DNA of 64,000 bases from a virus. This document shows, piece by piece, positions 54,034 to 62,488 of this stretch; position 1 is the stretch's first letter, and the number at the start of each line of letters is the position of its first letter. The notes under the pieces were generated by a model. It saw nothing but the letters and a program-made list of their open reading frames with translations. It was not told the DNA's origin and searched no databases. The translations under genes were made by a program, and so were the position numbers. The DNA lies in the IMG/VR virus record IMGVR_UViG_3300047558_000077, positions 62,001 to 126,000 of that record. One strand, given 5' to 3'.

Positions 54034-54675
54034 ATGATCAATCTCTCCAAGGCCTCTAAAATGCCTGCTAAGTCCTGGTCGCTTCAAGCGGGTTCGACCT
54101 GTCCGGGTTCTATCGATCCCGTTACCAAGCAGCCGCTTCCTGTTTGTGCGGGTTGTTATGCAAAAGATGGCATGTATAATATGCCAAACGTCAAGTCGGT
54201 TCGTGACGCTAATCGAGAAGATTGGAAGCGTGCCGAATGGGTCGATGAAATGGTTGCTTTGCTTAAAAAGCAAAAGTATTTCCGTTGGTTCGACTCGGGA
54301 GACGTTTATCATCCGGCTCTTGCTTTCAAAATCTTTCTGGTTATGCAAAAGACTCCGCATGTGAAGCATTGGCTTCCTACCAAGTCTTATAACATTCCGA
54401 AGATCCGTGCTATTCTTGATCAGATGAAAATGCTTCCGAATGCATCTGTTCGATATTCGTCTCCGTCTATTACGGGTGAATTTAATAGCGAACATGGCTC
54501 CACTGTTATCGCATATGCCGATGATGAAACGACCGCTACGGTCTGTGGTGCTTATTCTCGGAATGGCAAGTGTGGCGATTGCCGTGCTTGCTGGGATACG
54601 AATGTTAAGGTTGTCGCTTATCCCGCACATGGTCGTCGTATGATGTCCAAAGTCCGTAAAATGAAAGCAGCCTAA
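54034..54675 (+). CDS. GP88-like phage protein
   Basis: 213 aa. LSKASKMPAKSWSLQAGSTCPGS and CAGCYAKDGMY match the phage gene-product-88 family; nine cysteines, including CGDCRACW near the end, suggest metal binding. Function unknown. Own cassette promoter, AAAGGAACAAA upstream. Confidence 0.75.
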   Translation: MINLSKASKMPAKSWSLQAGSTCPGSIDPVTKQPLPVCAGCYAKDGMYNMPNVKSVRDANREDWKRAEWVDEMVALLKKQKYFRWFDSGDVYHPALAFKIFLVMQKTPHVKHWLPTKSYNIPKIRAILDQMKMLPNASVRYSSPSITGEFNSEHGSTVIAYADDETTATVCGAYSRNGKCGDCRACWDTNVKVVAYPAHGRRMMSKVRKMKAA

Positions 54676-54686
54676 GGAGGATTAAT

Positions 54687-54893
54687 ATGTCACGCATATC
54701 TGATCTGATTATTCAAGCAGAGAACCTCGTTATTGAGGCTATGGGCGTTTCGGGTATTATGACCGACCGTGATGTTCTCGAATATGTAAATGACCGTATG
54801 CCTATTTACGTCGATATGCATTTTGTCGAGAGTGTCCTTGACAAGTATTTCGGCGATGACTGGTATGGCGGCGATATTCGCTCTTATAATTGA
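54687..54893 (+). CDS. Hypothetical protein, 68 aa
   Basis: AAGGAGGATTAAT upstream. Acidic C-terminus with DDWYGGD. Unknown. Confidence 0.6.
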   Translation: MSRISDLIIQAENLVIEAMGVSGIMTDRDVLEYVNDRMPIYVDMHFVESVLDKYFGDDWYGGDIRSYN

Positions 54894-54902
54894 GGTGATG
54901 AA

Positions 54903-55145
54903 ATGTCGTGTAGATGGCATTCATTCTATGAAAATGGACGCCTAAGGATTTATCTTTCCCATGAATCGCTCGAAGACCTGGAAAATAGTCTTTGTCAAGG
55001 TTTCTTTGTAGCATACGGCACTTCGCCGAATGGCGGTCCGTCAGATTGTATCTGGTATGTGCCTAACACCATAATGCAACAGGAAGGAATTTTCGCTTAT
55101 GAAAACCCGAGAATATACCAACAAGATTATCGAAATGGTCGATGA
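54903..55145 (+). CDS. Hypothetical protein, 80 aa
   Basis: GAGGTGATGAA upstream; 47-bp overlap with the next gene. Unknown. Confidence 0.58.
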   Translation: MSCRWHSFYENGRLRIYLSHESLEDLENSLCQGFFVAYGTSPNGGPSDCIWYVPNTIMQQEGIFAYENPRIYQQDYRNGR

Positions 55146-55317
55146 AGGTCTAATCGATCGGGATATTCTTATTCGTGATCTTCTAAACTATATGTCCGAG
55201 TCCGATGTTGAAAACTTTTATGACCAGTATTATGGTTATGAGGACGAGGACGATGAATTGGATGATGGTCAGCCGTCGGAAATGGACGAATGGCACGACT
55301 ATGACCCAGGATGCTGA
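55099..55317 (+). CDS. Acidic hypothetical protein, 72 aa
   Basis: C-terminal half dominated by D/E (YGYEDEDDELDD). CAGGAAGGA upstream of the start within the previous gene. Unknown. Confidence 0.58.
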   Translation: MKTREYTNKIIEMVDEGLIDRDILIRDLLNYMSESDVENFYDQYYGYEDEDDELDDGQPSEMDEWHDYDPGC

Positions 55318-55331
55318 CTGTAAACGAGAGA

Positions 55332-55397
55332 ATGTCAACAGTCTACCGACTTTATAGAATATGGATGCGTCACCCTGTCGCACCTGTTGACATACCT
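55332..55397 (+). terminator. Three-way-junction cassette, copy 3
   Basis: Perfect 10-bp outer stem ATGTCAACAG (55332-55341) / CTGTTGACAT (55384-55393), inner TCTA/TAGA and TGCG/CGCA hairpins, then ACCTTTT. Confidence 0.75.
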
Positions 55398-55403
55398 TTT
55401 CGC

Positions 55404-55432
55404 TTGCAATCTGTCCTTACTTGTGTTATCCT
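55404..55432 (+). promoter_or_regulatory. Sigma70-type promoter
   Basis: TTGCAA (55404-55409), 17 bp, TATCCT (55427-55432), behind the cassette. Confidence 0.6.
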
Positions 55433-55462
55433 TAGTCATCAAATCGAAACAGGAGTTTTAAT

Positions 55463-56005
55463 ATGCCCCGTACCGCTCAATCTAATGGTATCAAACCCTA
55501 CCTGCGTGCCCTTGCCGTTATCAAGCTCGGTGTTCCTGTGACCCCGACCGAGATTAACGAGCATGTTGGCACCGGTGACTATGCTGCAAAGTATATCTCT
55601 TTTCTTCGCAATCGCAACGGCTTCGAGTTTACCATTCAGAAAGATGGTCGCAAGGTCGTTTCTTATACCTTGATCAAGGAACCGGCTGATGCCGAGGCCT
55701 TGCGTAATCTAATGCCAAAGGCCGCTAAGTCTAAGGCGCCTAAGGTTGCTAAGACTTCTGCTCCCAAGGTCGTGGTTGCTCCTGCTCCTAAGGCTGCTAA
55801 GACTAAAGCGCCTAAGAAGGTTGCGGCTAAGAAGTCTGTTGCCGATATCAAGGCAGCTAATCTTGCTAAACTCAAGGCAGTTGGTCAGCGTTTCAAGGCT
55901 GATCAGGTTCAGGTTCTGACCGAAGCGCCTGCGTCCACTTCGTTTAGCATTGACAACGACTGGGACTCGGTCGAAGGTCTTGACCTCAAGAACCTCATTG
56001 GATAA
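55463..56005 (+). CDS. Histone H1-like AK-rich DNA-binding protein
   Basis: 180 aa. Residues 1-75 look like a winged helix (PYLRALAVIKLGVPVTPTEI ... SYTLIKE); 85-140 is a K/A/P linker with PKAAKTKAPKK-type repeats as in bacterial H1-like proteins; acidic C-terminus. Probably coats DNA or modulates transcription early in infection. CAGGAG upstream. Confidence 0.65.
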   Translation: MPRTAQSNGIKPYLRALAVIKLGVPVTPTEINEHVGTGDYAAKYISFLRNRNGFEFTIQKDGRKVVSYTLIKEPADAEALRNLMPKAAKSKAPKVAKTSAPKVVVAPAPKAAKTKAPKKVAAKKSVADIKAANLAKLKAVGQRFKADQVQVLTEAPASTSFSIDNDWDSVEGLDLKNLIG

Positions 56006-56016
56006 GGAGTGCTAAT

Positions 56017-56271
56017 ATGGCATATGTTCGTATTGATATGGACGACATTGAAACAGAGGATTTGGTCGAGGAACTGGAGGATCGTGGTTATACTATGATT
56101 GAGCCTGGTGGTGAACATGAAAATGTAGAAACAATCAAGCGCATGGAAGATGATATCTATAATCTCTATCGTGATTATGTTCAATGGGCAGGTAATAAGT
56201 CGTCTTGTAGTTCCTTCGAGAGTGCCATAAAACGCTTCTTTGAGAAGCATACTAATAAGATTGTATCCTAA
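56017..56271 (+). CDS. Small conserved phage protein, 84 aa
   Basis: AAGGAGTGCTAAT upstream. Acidic N-terminus, helical end. Function unknown. Confidence 0.6.
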   Translation: MAYVRIDMDDIETEDLVEELEDRGYTMIEPGGEHENVETIKRMEDDIYNLYRDYVQWAGNKSSCSSFESAIKRFFEKHTNKIVS

Positions 56272-56281
56272 GGAGAAACAA

Positions 56282-56644
56282 ATGGCCCGTCTCAAAATCA
56301 AATATAAAAATACTCTGGTTTTGCGTGGGTCAAATGTTTATGTGCCTGATCATAGCGTATATGTCGGTCGTGTCGTAAAGCCACGGCCGTCTTGGCTTTC
56401 CAAAGACGAATTTCTTTTCACCACTGGTGATATTGACTCGCCTGTCCGTATTCTTGATAAGAAAAACATTATTGAGGCGTGGGTGTCACATAAGAATGTT
56501 GATGATGGTGTGACACTTGTTCCTGGTGAAAAGCGACCGTATGTTGTGACTCGTGGTCCATTCGGTCGTTATTCGTGTAACTGTACCGCATATGGCTATC
56601 GGCAGCGGTGTTCTCATATTGATGGAGTGAAACATGGGTCTTGA
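56282..56644 (+). CDS. SWIM-type zinc-finger-like protein
   Basis: 120 aa. C-x-C ... C-x-H motif at the end (SCNCTAYGYRQRCSHI) fits a SWIM-like zinc finger. AAGGAGAAACAA upstream. Probably nucleic-acid or protein binding. Confidence 0.62.
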   Translation: MARLKIKYKNTLVLRGSNVYVPDHSVYVGRVVKPRPSWLSKDEFLFTTGDIDSPVRILDKKNIIEAWVSHKNVDDGVTLVPGEKRPYVVTRGPFGRYSCNCTAYGYRQRCSHIDGVKHGS

Positions 56645-57065
56645 TATGAATCTTTATGGTGAAAAGATTATTTGTGGTTCGGAGGCGGCCCCGGAGGCAG
56701 CCCTCGAAGATGGATTTCCTCTTTCATCTAAAATTCTTGACTTGGGATATTGGCGTAAACATCCCAATCTTCATGGTTACATCGTTGATACTTTCGCTGA
56801 TGGTAAAGACGAATGCCAGCGTATTTATTTGGACGAGAATGAACTCCAAAAGATCATAGAAGCATTAGAAAACGATGCTATCTATGATGAACCTGTTACG
56901 GGTTTCTTCTTCGGCAAATCTTACTTTCCTGGTGAGAAAGATGAATATAGTTCTTATGAAGAACAGAAGTCCCGTGATATAGATATCTTCACAAAGGCAC
57001 TCAATTGGATTCAGAATAATCCTTCTAAAGAGTGGCGAAATCTGTATTATCAGGCATCGTGGTGA
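56634..57065 (+). CDS. Conserved phage protein (MGLDM family)
   Basis: 143 aa. MGLDMNLYG, LGYWRKHPNLHGYI and TGFFFGKSY are hallmarks of a family common in phages, sometimes wrongly labelled phosphoglycerate kinase. Function unknown. Confidence 0.7.
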   Translation: MGLDMNLYGEKIICGSEAAPEAALEDGFPLSSKILDLGYWRKHPNLHGYIVDTFADGKDECQRIYLDENELQKIIEALENDAIYDEPVTGFFFGKSYFPGEKDEYSSYEEQKSRDIDIFTKALNWIQNNPSKEWRNLYYQASW

Positions 57066-57069
57066 TAAT

Positions 57070-57198
57070 ATGTGGGACATTCACTGGATATGGAACCCTC
57101 GACATTGGGCGGTTCATAAAGTAACAAGATTCAATGGCGGCCGCCCCTATGAAAGTTATAGATTCGGTCCACTGTTTATCAGGAGATTTTGGAAATGA
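57070..57198 (+). CDS. Small basic Trp-rich protein, 42 aa
   Basis: Sits between two genes with an ATGA overlap downstream; contains HWIWNPRHWAVHK. Unknown. Confidence 0.5.
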   Translation: MWDIHWIWNPRHWAVHKVTRFNGGRPYESYRFGPLFIRRFWK

Positions 57199-57608
57199 AA
57201 ATACACAATGAAAGTTCCTGGCTAAACTGTGATGGCATCGCCATGGCAGAAAAGATGTATAATGCCAAGTATGTGTTCGAGTCCTGCTTAAAGACGAAAG
57301 ATGGTGGTTGGTGTAATATGCCAGTCGCTATCTTCTATACTGAAAAGGCCCACCCAGAAGGTTCAAACTATTTTGGATTGTATCGCACAGACTATGGTGA
57401 TCTAATGATCACAGACGGTATCTCTGCTACCGAACCATTTGATGCTTTACAGGTAGGTGAAGATATTATCTATTCTCGTTATCGTCACGATTGTCGTGAG
57501 TTTAATGGTGCGATGGTTGATGGTGGTCGAGATTACTTCAAGACCAATATGAAGGGCACTCCTGTCAAACTACAGGTTGTTGGTGATCATTTGGAGGTGG
57601 TGAAATGA
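57195..57608 (+). CDS. Hypothetical protein, 137 aa
   Basis: AGGAGATTTTGGA upstream of ATG 57195. Beta-rich. ATGA overlap with next gene. Unknown. Confidence 0.62.
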   Translation: MKIHNESSWLNCDGIAMAEKMYNAKYVFESCLKTKDGGWCNMPVAIFYTEKAHPEGSNYFGLYRTDYGDLMITDGISATEPFDALQVGEDIIYSRYRHDCREFNGAMVDGGRDYFKTNMKGTPVKLQVVGDHLEVVK

Positions 57609-57823
57609 AGATTAAACATTCAGTTGAATTAGACTTCGATTCTGTTAGTGAATTGATTCGTAAAAGTCTAATGTATGATTATGAAATCAATAGCAAACCT
57701 GATAAATTTGATTGTTCAGATGATGTTATTGAACCGGATCATGAGTTTCTAAGATGTTTAGAAGTTGTGATTCAGTATTATTGTAGTTGTTCTCAGTTCG
57801 AAGAATGGAAAAAGAATAGATAA
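57605..57823 (+). CDS. Hypothetical protein, 72 aa
   Basis: Acidic, helical, ending YYCSCSQFEEW. GGAGGTGGTGAA upstream. Unknown. Confidence 0.6.
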   Translation: MKIKHSVELDFDSVSELIRKSLMYDYEINSKPDKFDCSDDVIEPDHEFLRCLEVVIQYYCSCSQFEEWKKNR

Positions 57824-57906
57824 CCGATTATCATGGAGCTCCTGAATCATCGCTAATTATTTGGCTTCATGATGCCCATGATAGAAACCCTTTAAGGAGA
57901 AAGTAA

Positions 57907-58050
57907 ATGAAACTGGCATGGCTTTGCTATCATCTAATAGAGAACACTGGAAAACTGGAATACGATAAACCTGAAATTCTGTTCTATGAACCAGACCGTT
58001 ATCTTTATGATAAGGTTGTTCCAATCGTATATGCGGAGATTGTAGAATGA
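57907..58050 (+). CDS. Small hypothetical protein, 47 aa
   Basis: AAGGAGAAAGTAA upstream and ATGA overlap with the ligase gene. Unknown. Confidence 0.58.
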   Translation: MKLAWLCYHLIENTGKLEYDKPEILFYEPDRYLYDKVVPIVYAEIVE

Positions 58051-59177
58051 AAACCACCCAGAAACTTTACAAGATTGACTCCAACGGTAATGCTCGTGTC
58101 TGGTGGATGGAGTATGACAATACCAAGTATCGCACTCATTCAGGTATCGATGGTGGCAAGATTGTAGTTTCTGGTTGGAAGTATCCAGAGGCCAAGAATG
58201 TCGGTCGTGCTAATGAAACATCTGTGAAGGAGCAGGTTGAGTTAGAGGTTATTTCTCAACTCACTAAAAAGTCCGCACAAGGCAAGTATCACGCCAGCAA
58301 GAATACTGCCGCTAAGGGTGCCAAGTTCTATGAATGTATGCTGGCATCAAAGTATGATCCCAAGAAGCATAAGAACTTTCCCTATTACTCGCAGCCTAAA
58401 CTAGATGGCATTCGCTGTCTGGTTTCAAAGGACGGTATGCAGTCTCGCAATGGCAAGCCTATTCTTTCTTGCCCGCATATTCTTGAGGCGCTTGAACCGT
58501 TCTTTGACAAGTATCCTGATGTTGTGCTTGACGGTGAACTGTATAATCACGACCTGAAAAACGACTTTGAAAAGATTGTGTCTCTTGTTCGCAAGACTAA
58601 GCCAACCACCCACGATTATATCGAGGCATCTAAACTGGTTCAGTATCATATCTATGACTGTATGACAGACTATGATTTTGCTGGTCGTAATCAGATGATA
58701 GCGGATATATTCGAGACATTTGATTCAAAGTATAGAAAAGAGAACGATCCTATTGGTAGAGTGAATACTACTGTAGTTGAAAATGAACACGACATTGAAA
58801 CAATGCTTGGTCATTATCTTGAACAAGGTTACGAAGGTCAAATGCTTCGTGTTCCTAACTCTCTGTATGAAGGCAAGCGTTCAAAAGGACTTATCAAGCA
58901 TAAAGAGTTTGAGGATGACGAGTTTGAAATCGTCTCTATTGAAGAAGGCAAAGGTAACTGGGCAGGTGCTGCCAAGCGTGTTGAAATCCGTTTGAAAGAC
59001 GGAACGACACAGTTTTCGGGAGTGCGTGGCTCGTTTGACTTTCTGAAAGAACTGCTGTATAATGCTAATGATTATATCGGTACGGATGTTACCGTGAGAT
59101 ATCAGAACAAAACGGACGATAACAAACTCCGTTTCCCTGTGATCGTTACATTCTGGAAAGGTAAGCGTGATGTCTAA
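58047..59177 (+). CDS. ATP-dependent DNA ligase
   Basis: 376 aa. Nucleotidyl lysine motif K118-L-D-G (QPKLDGIRC), motif III VLDGELY, motif IV EGQMLR, motif V LIKHKEF. N-terminal 85 residues look like a WGR-type domain; C-terminal OB fold from about 290. Seals Okazaki fragments with gp43 and RNase H. Not closely T4 gp30-like. Confidence 0.9.
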   Translation: MKTTQKLYKIDSNGNARVWWMEYDNTKYRTHSGIDGGKIVVSGWKYPEAKNVGRANETSVKEQVELEVISQLTKKSAQGKYHASKNTAAKGAKFYECMLASKYDPKKHKNFPYYSQPKLDGIRCLVSKDGMQSRNGKPILSCPHILEALEPFFDKYPDVVLDGELYNHDLKNDFEKIVSLVRKTKPTTHDYIEASKLVQYHIYDCMTDYDFAGRNQMIADIFETFDSKYRKENDPIGRVNTTVVENEHDIETMLGHYLEQGYEGQMLRVPNSLYEGKRSKGLIKHKEFEDDEFEIVSIEEGKGNWAGAAKRVEIRLKDGTTQFSGVRGSFDFLKELLYNANDYIGTDVTVRYQNKTDDNKLRFPVIVTFWKGKRDV

Positions 59178-59373
59178 GGACATTGTTTACTACAAACTGG
59201 TAAAAGAAACCATTCCTCATAATCCTAATGCTTTTGTAACTGCTGCTGTTTGGTCGTGTGTCCTTTGTGACGAAACTATTAGCGGTCACAGTGGACCTGG
59301 TTCTGGTGAGATTTGTGTGCAATGTGCCGTTGATATTCGCTCAAATAAACTAAAATATAAGCGTGACCTATGA
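59170..59373 (+). CDS. Small zinc-ribbon protein, 67 aa
   Basis: C-x2-C ... C-x2-C (CVLCDE; CVQCAV). ATG 59170 overlaps the ligase end. Unknown. Confidence 0.6.
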   Translation: MSKDIVYYKLVKETIPHNPNAFVTAAVWSCVLCDETISGHSGPGSGEICVQCAVDIRSNKLKYKRDL

Positions 59374-59591
59374 CCGAGATTAGAAAGATTGACATTGAAC
59401 TGGATGAACGTGTGGAGACTGGTCCTCTCCAGTTTGGTGATGACTGGCCCGGCTTATTTATTCGTGGTGATAATGCCGCTTACTATGCCATGGTGCTTCG
59501 TTACCATCTTGATGGTGGTCGTGATGATATCTTTGGTAAAATGGCACTAGAAAGACTCTATAAAGACCTATCAGGGTGTATAGTGAAATGA
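59370..59591 (+). CDS. Small conserved phage protein, 73 aa
   Basis: Pattern GDDWPGLFIRGDNAAYYA and the helical second half are common to small phage proteins of unknown function. ATGA overlaps on both sides. Confidence 0.62.
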   Translation: MTEIRKIDIELDERVETGPLQFGDDWPGLFIRGDNAAYYAMVLRYHLDGGRDDIFGKMALERLYKDLSGCIVK

Positions 59592-59752
59592 TTACCGACT
59601 ATATGAGACAGATAGCATATAACGAAGGATATAAAGCATACATCGATAACTTTGATTGTAGGGATAATCCATATGAAGGTAATAGTGATGAGTTATATTA
59701 TATGTGGGATGATGGTTGGTGGGATGCTTTTTACGAGGATGAAGCACGATGA
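59588..59752 (+). CDS. Small protein resembling ribosome modulation factor
   Basis: 54 aa. YNEGYKAYID ... RDNPYEG ... YMWDDGWWDAF resembles the GY-x-A / NPY / W-x-x-GW pattern of Rmf-like proteins, which inactivate ribosomes as dimers. Similarity is weak; may be coincidental. Confidence 0.5.
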   Translation: MITDYMRQIAYNEGYKAYIDNFDCRDNPYEGNSDELYYMWDDGWWDAFYEDEAR

Positions 59753-60291
59753 ACATTTTCTATATCCATACTGACCCTAAAATGTGTGCCGAGTGGGCAG
59801 TGGATAGCCATTGTGTAAAAATGATTTTAGAGGCGAGCCAGTTGCTGTCTACCGCACATCGTTTGCTCGACGGTGTAGAGTATACCGATAAGACTAAGAC
59901 TGGTCGCAATGTAAAGCGTTGGCGTTTGCCTGATTCCAGAGAAACTGTATTATACTCCGCAACTCATGTGTCGCACCCATCGGCTGTGTGGGCTCGGGAG
60001 AATGCCCGCAACTATGGATGGCTATGGTGTTATCTAGATGAACATTGTAAAGAATACACCTATCGTTATGGTAAGATTCACAAGGTTGAAGAAAGTGGTC
60101 TAAAAGGCACACTTGCTCTTACACCGAATAACATTCCTAATAAAGACTTTACACAACCTCCAAGTGCGATGGATACTAAATACATCATATCAGAAGATGC
60201 GGTAAAGAACTATCGCAACTACTACAAGGTTGGCAAAGCGCATCTTCACAAGTGGCGCAATCGACAGCCACCAGCATGGATTATGGAGTGA
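59749..60291 (+). CDS. Conserved phage protein, pyrimidine-dimer-glycosylase-like
   Basis: 180 aa. DSHCVKMILEASQLLSTAHRLL, HPSAVWARENARNYGWL and KWRNRQPPAW mark a family spread through large phages, sometimes grouped with pyrimidine-dimer DNA glycosylases. Activity unproven. Confidence 0.68.
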   Translation: MNIFYIHTDPKMCAEWAVDSHCVKMILEASQLLSTAHRLLDGVEYTDKTKTGRNVKRWRLPDSRETVLYSATHVSHPSAVWARENARNYGWLWCYLDEHCKEYTYRYGKIHKVEESGLKGTLALTPNNIPNKDFTQPPSAMDTKYIISEDAVKNYRNYYKVGKAHLHKWRNRQPPAWIME

Positions 60292-60293
60292 CA

Positions 60294-60485
60294 ATGCCAA
60301 CATATAGTTTTCACAACAAAGAAACAGGAGAAGAGTTTGACATTTTCATGTCAATCTCCGAATTAGACAAGTATCTAGAAGACCATCCTGAGCTTGAAAA
60401 GCTATTGTCTGCACCTCATTTTTTAGGCGCTCAAATGAATGGCGGTTTGCTAAATAACAGAACATATGATCCAAAGGGTAAGTGA
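60294..60485 (+). CDS. Small FmdB-fold-like protein, 63 aa
   Basis: MPTYSFHNKETGEEFDIFMS has the layout of FmdB regulators but without zinc cysteines. Tandem paralogue of the next gene. Confidence 0.62.
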   Translation: MPTYSFHNKETGEEFDIFMSISELDKYLEDHPELEKLLSAPHFLGAQMNGGLLNNRTYDPKGK

Positions 60486-60749
60486 ATGCCATATTATACG
60501 TTTCGCAATAAAAAGACTAATGAAGAAATGACTGTCCAGATGACTATGGCAGAACATGATACATATCTAAATGACAAGCCTGATTGGGAACAGGTTATTC
60601 GTGCTGTCAACTTTGCTGATCCTGTGACCATAGGCGTCACCAAACCTCCGTCCGATTTTCAGAAGTATGTGCTTGGTCGTGTCAAAGAAAAGATGCCAGG
60701 CGCTACTGCTATTGCTAACAAGCGTTGGGACATTCCCAAGGAGATTTAG
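60486..60749 (+). CDS. FmdB-fold-like paralogue, 87 aa
   Basis: MPYYTFRNKKTNEEMTVQMT aligns with the upstream gene; longer C-terminus. Tandem duplication. Function unknown; followed by a terminator. Confidence 0.62.
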   Translation: MPYYTFRNKKTNEEMTVQMTMAEHDTYLNDKPDWEQVIRAVNFADPVTIGVTKPPSDFQKYVLGRVKEKMPGATAIANKRWDIPKEI

Positions 60750-60780
60750 CCTGTCAGAAGATCAACCTTCCAGAAAGTTT

Positions 60781-60817
60781 AGAGGTCGTGCCCGTAAAAA
60801 GGCATCGACCTCTTTTT
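60781..60817 (+). terminator. Intrinsic terminator
   Basis: AGAGGTCG (60781-60788) / CGACCTCT (60806-60813), extended by TGCC/GGCA, then a T run. Confidence 0.9.
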
Positions 60818-60858
60818 GTTATGATGATGTGACTAACAATAACAAAAAAGGTCAATAT

Positions 60859-61575
60859 ATGTCACGTAAGAATAGAAGAAATAGCAAGCAACAAAATCAA
60901 AATCAAAACTTTGAGGAGAACAATCATTTTGCTTTGCGTCATATCAATCCACTAACAGTAAACCAGCAAAGAGTGTGGGACGCATACAATAATGAATCTA
61001 ATCTCATGTTGCATGGCTATGCCGGTACCGGTAAAACCTTTCTATCAATGTATCTTGCACTAAAGGAGGTCCTAACCAGCGACATATATAAGAGGGTCGT
61101 TATCATCCGCTCAGTTGTTCCATCCAGAGACATGGGTTTTCTACCAGGAACAGAGAAACAAAAAGCGGAAGTATATGAACAACCCTATCAAGAAATCTGT
61201 GACAATCTATTTGGTCGTGGAGATGGATGGCGCATATTGAAACTAAAGAGACTTGTTGAGTTTACGACAACATCGTTTCTACGTGGCACTACGTTCAACG
61301 ATTCTATTATCATTGTTGATGAGTGCAACAATATGAACTTTCAAGAGATTGATACAGTTATGACTCGTATTGGTAATAACTCTCGTATCATTTTCTGTGG
61401 AGACTATCGCCAGGCAGATTTACATAAACCACATGATAAAACAGGTATCAAAGAGTTGATGGCAGTTACTCGCCGTATGCCATCATTTGAGCATATTGAA
61501 TTTGGTATTGAGGACATTGTCCGCTCTGGTGTGGTAAAAGAGTATATCATCCAGAAAACTGAAATGGGACTGTGA
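60859..61575 (+). CDS. phoH: PhoH-like ATPase
   Basis: 238 aa. Walker A G53-YAGTGK-T60, Walker B IIIVDECNNM, sensor FCGDYRQ. PhoH-like P-loop ATPases are common in aquatic phages; a role in RNA metabolism is suspected. The ATG at 60859 gives the usual length; its CTAAATA-like end (61576-61582) runs into the terminator. Confidence 0.9.
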   Translation: MSRKNRRNSKQQNQNQNFEENNHFALRHINPLTVNQQRVWDAYNNESNLMLHGYAGTGKTFLSMYLALKEVLTSDIYKRVVIIRSVVPSRDMGFLPGTEKQKAEVYEQPYQEICDNLFGRGDGWRILKLKRLVEFTTTSFLRGTTFNDSIIIVDECNNMNFQEIDTVMTRIGNNSRIIFCGDYRQADLHKPHDKTGIKELMAVTRRMPSFEHIEFGIEDIVRSGVVKEYIIQKTEMGL

Positions 61576-61584
61576 CTAAATAGC

Positions 61585-61609
61585 AGGTGGGAGTGCAATG
61601 CTCCCACCT
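61585..61609 (+). terminator. Terminator-like hairpin before promoter
   Basis: AGGTGGGAG (61585-61593) / CTCCCACCT (61601-61609), perfect 9-bp stem, directly upstream of a promoter, the same order as in the cassettes. Confidence 0.7.
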
Positions 61610-61615
61610 ATTCAC

Positions 61616-61644
61616 TTGACAATTCAGTAAAGGTGATATATAAT
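61616..61644 (+). promoter_or_regulatory. Consensus sigma70 promoter
   Basis: TTGACA (61616-61621), 17 bp, TATAAT (61639-61644). ATG 61656 leaves only a leader of about 5 nt. Confidence 0.85.
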
Positions 61645-61655
61645 GAACACATACC

Positions 61656-62333
61656 ATGAAAACTTTTAGACATTTATACAACGATCCGATTCTATGTGAA
61701 CTGAAAAGGGAAGAATATAATGGCAAGCGATACTACATATCTCCAACAGGCAAGAGACTTCCCTCCGTTACTACCTTCTTATCCCATTTTAAAGGGGACG
61801 CCATCCTCAAGTGGCGGCAAAAAGTGGGGGAAGAAGAAGCGAATAAAATATCAGCAAGAGCAAGCCGAAGAGGTACAAAATTTCATTCTCTTATGGAATC
61901 TTATCTCGGAAATCAGGAAGGATTCCTAACTCACAAAGATGTTATGCCAGATATGCGACATTCTTTCAGATTGATGCAGCCTCTGGTTGACAGAATAGAC
62001 AATATACATTATATTGAGACTATGCTTTATAGCGATGCATTAGGACTCGCTGGACAGGTAGATTGTATAGCAGAGTTCGATGGTGTTCCTTCCATTATAG
62101 ATTTCAAAACATCTCTAAAACTGAAAAAAGAGGAATGGATTCTAAACTACTTTGAACAATGCACCTGCTATTCTTTGATGTATGAGGAAATGACAGGAGT
62201 GAAGTGCAAGCAGATTGTTGTATTGATAGCAGTTGATGGCGAAGACCCGCAATGTTTTGTCAAGCAACGTAAGGACTACATTCCAGAACTAGCCAATAAG
62301 ATCAAAACATTTAGACAGGAGTTTGTGTTATGA
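61656..62333 (+). CDS. PD-(D/E)XK exonuclease
   Basis: 225 aa. LAGQVDCIAEFDGVPSIIDFKTSLK holds the D...D-x-K active site; RGTKFHSLMESYL and QCTCYSLMYEE flank as in Cas4/MGME1-like phage exonucleases. Likely end processing in recombination or degradation of host DNA. No ribosome-binding site. Confidence 0.82.
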   Translation: MKTFRHLYNDPILCELKREEYNGKRYYISPTGKRLPSVTTFLSHFKGDAILKWRQKVGEEEANKISARASRRGTKFHSLMESYLGNQEGFLTHKDVMPDMRHSFRLMQPLVDRIDNIHYIETMLYSDALGLAGQVDCIAEFDGVPSIIDFKTSLKLKKEEWILNYFEQCTCYSLMYEEMTGVKCKQIVVLIAVDGEDPQCFVKQRKDYIPELANKIKTFRQEFVL

Positions 62334-62449
62334 GAAAAGCATATCTAGCAATAGCATTGGTGTTTCTTAGTTTGGGTTTGTCTGGTTGTGTTTTGGCGAC
62401 CGTCGGTAAGTGCGTTGTATGGGATGCAACTAGCCGTCCCTGTAACTGA
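62330..62449 (+). CDS. Tiny lipoprotein, 39 aa
   Basis: Signal MRKAYLAIALVFLSLGLSGC with a lipobox (LSGC); mature part only about 20 residues with two more cysteines. Resembles entericidin-like or spanin-like small lipoproteins. ATGA overlap with the nuclease gene. Confidence 0.6.
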   Translation: MRKAYLAIALVFLSLGLSGCVLATVGKCVVWDATSRPCN

Positions 62450-62488
62450 ACCAATTATAGAAGATTTTGAAAATCAGATACCAGAAGA

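Noticed and set aside
56634-57065. Phosphoglycerate kinase
   Set aside because: Label found for this phage family elsewhere, but the protein has no kinase motifs and is far too short.
60667-60858. Upstream extension of phoH
   Set aside because: Runs through an intrinsic terminator and the end of the previous gene; ATG 60859 gives the family-type start.
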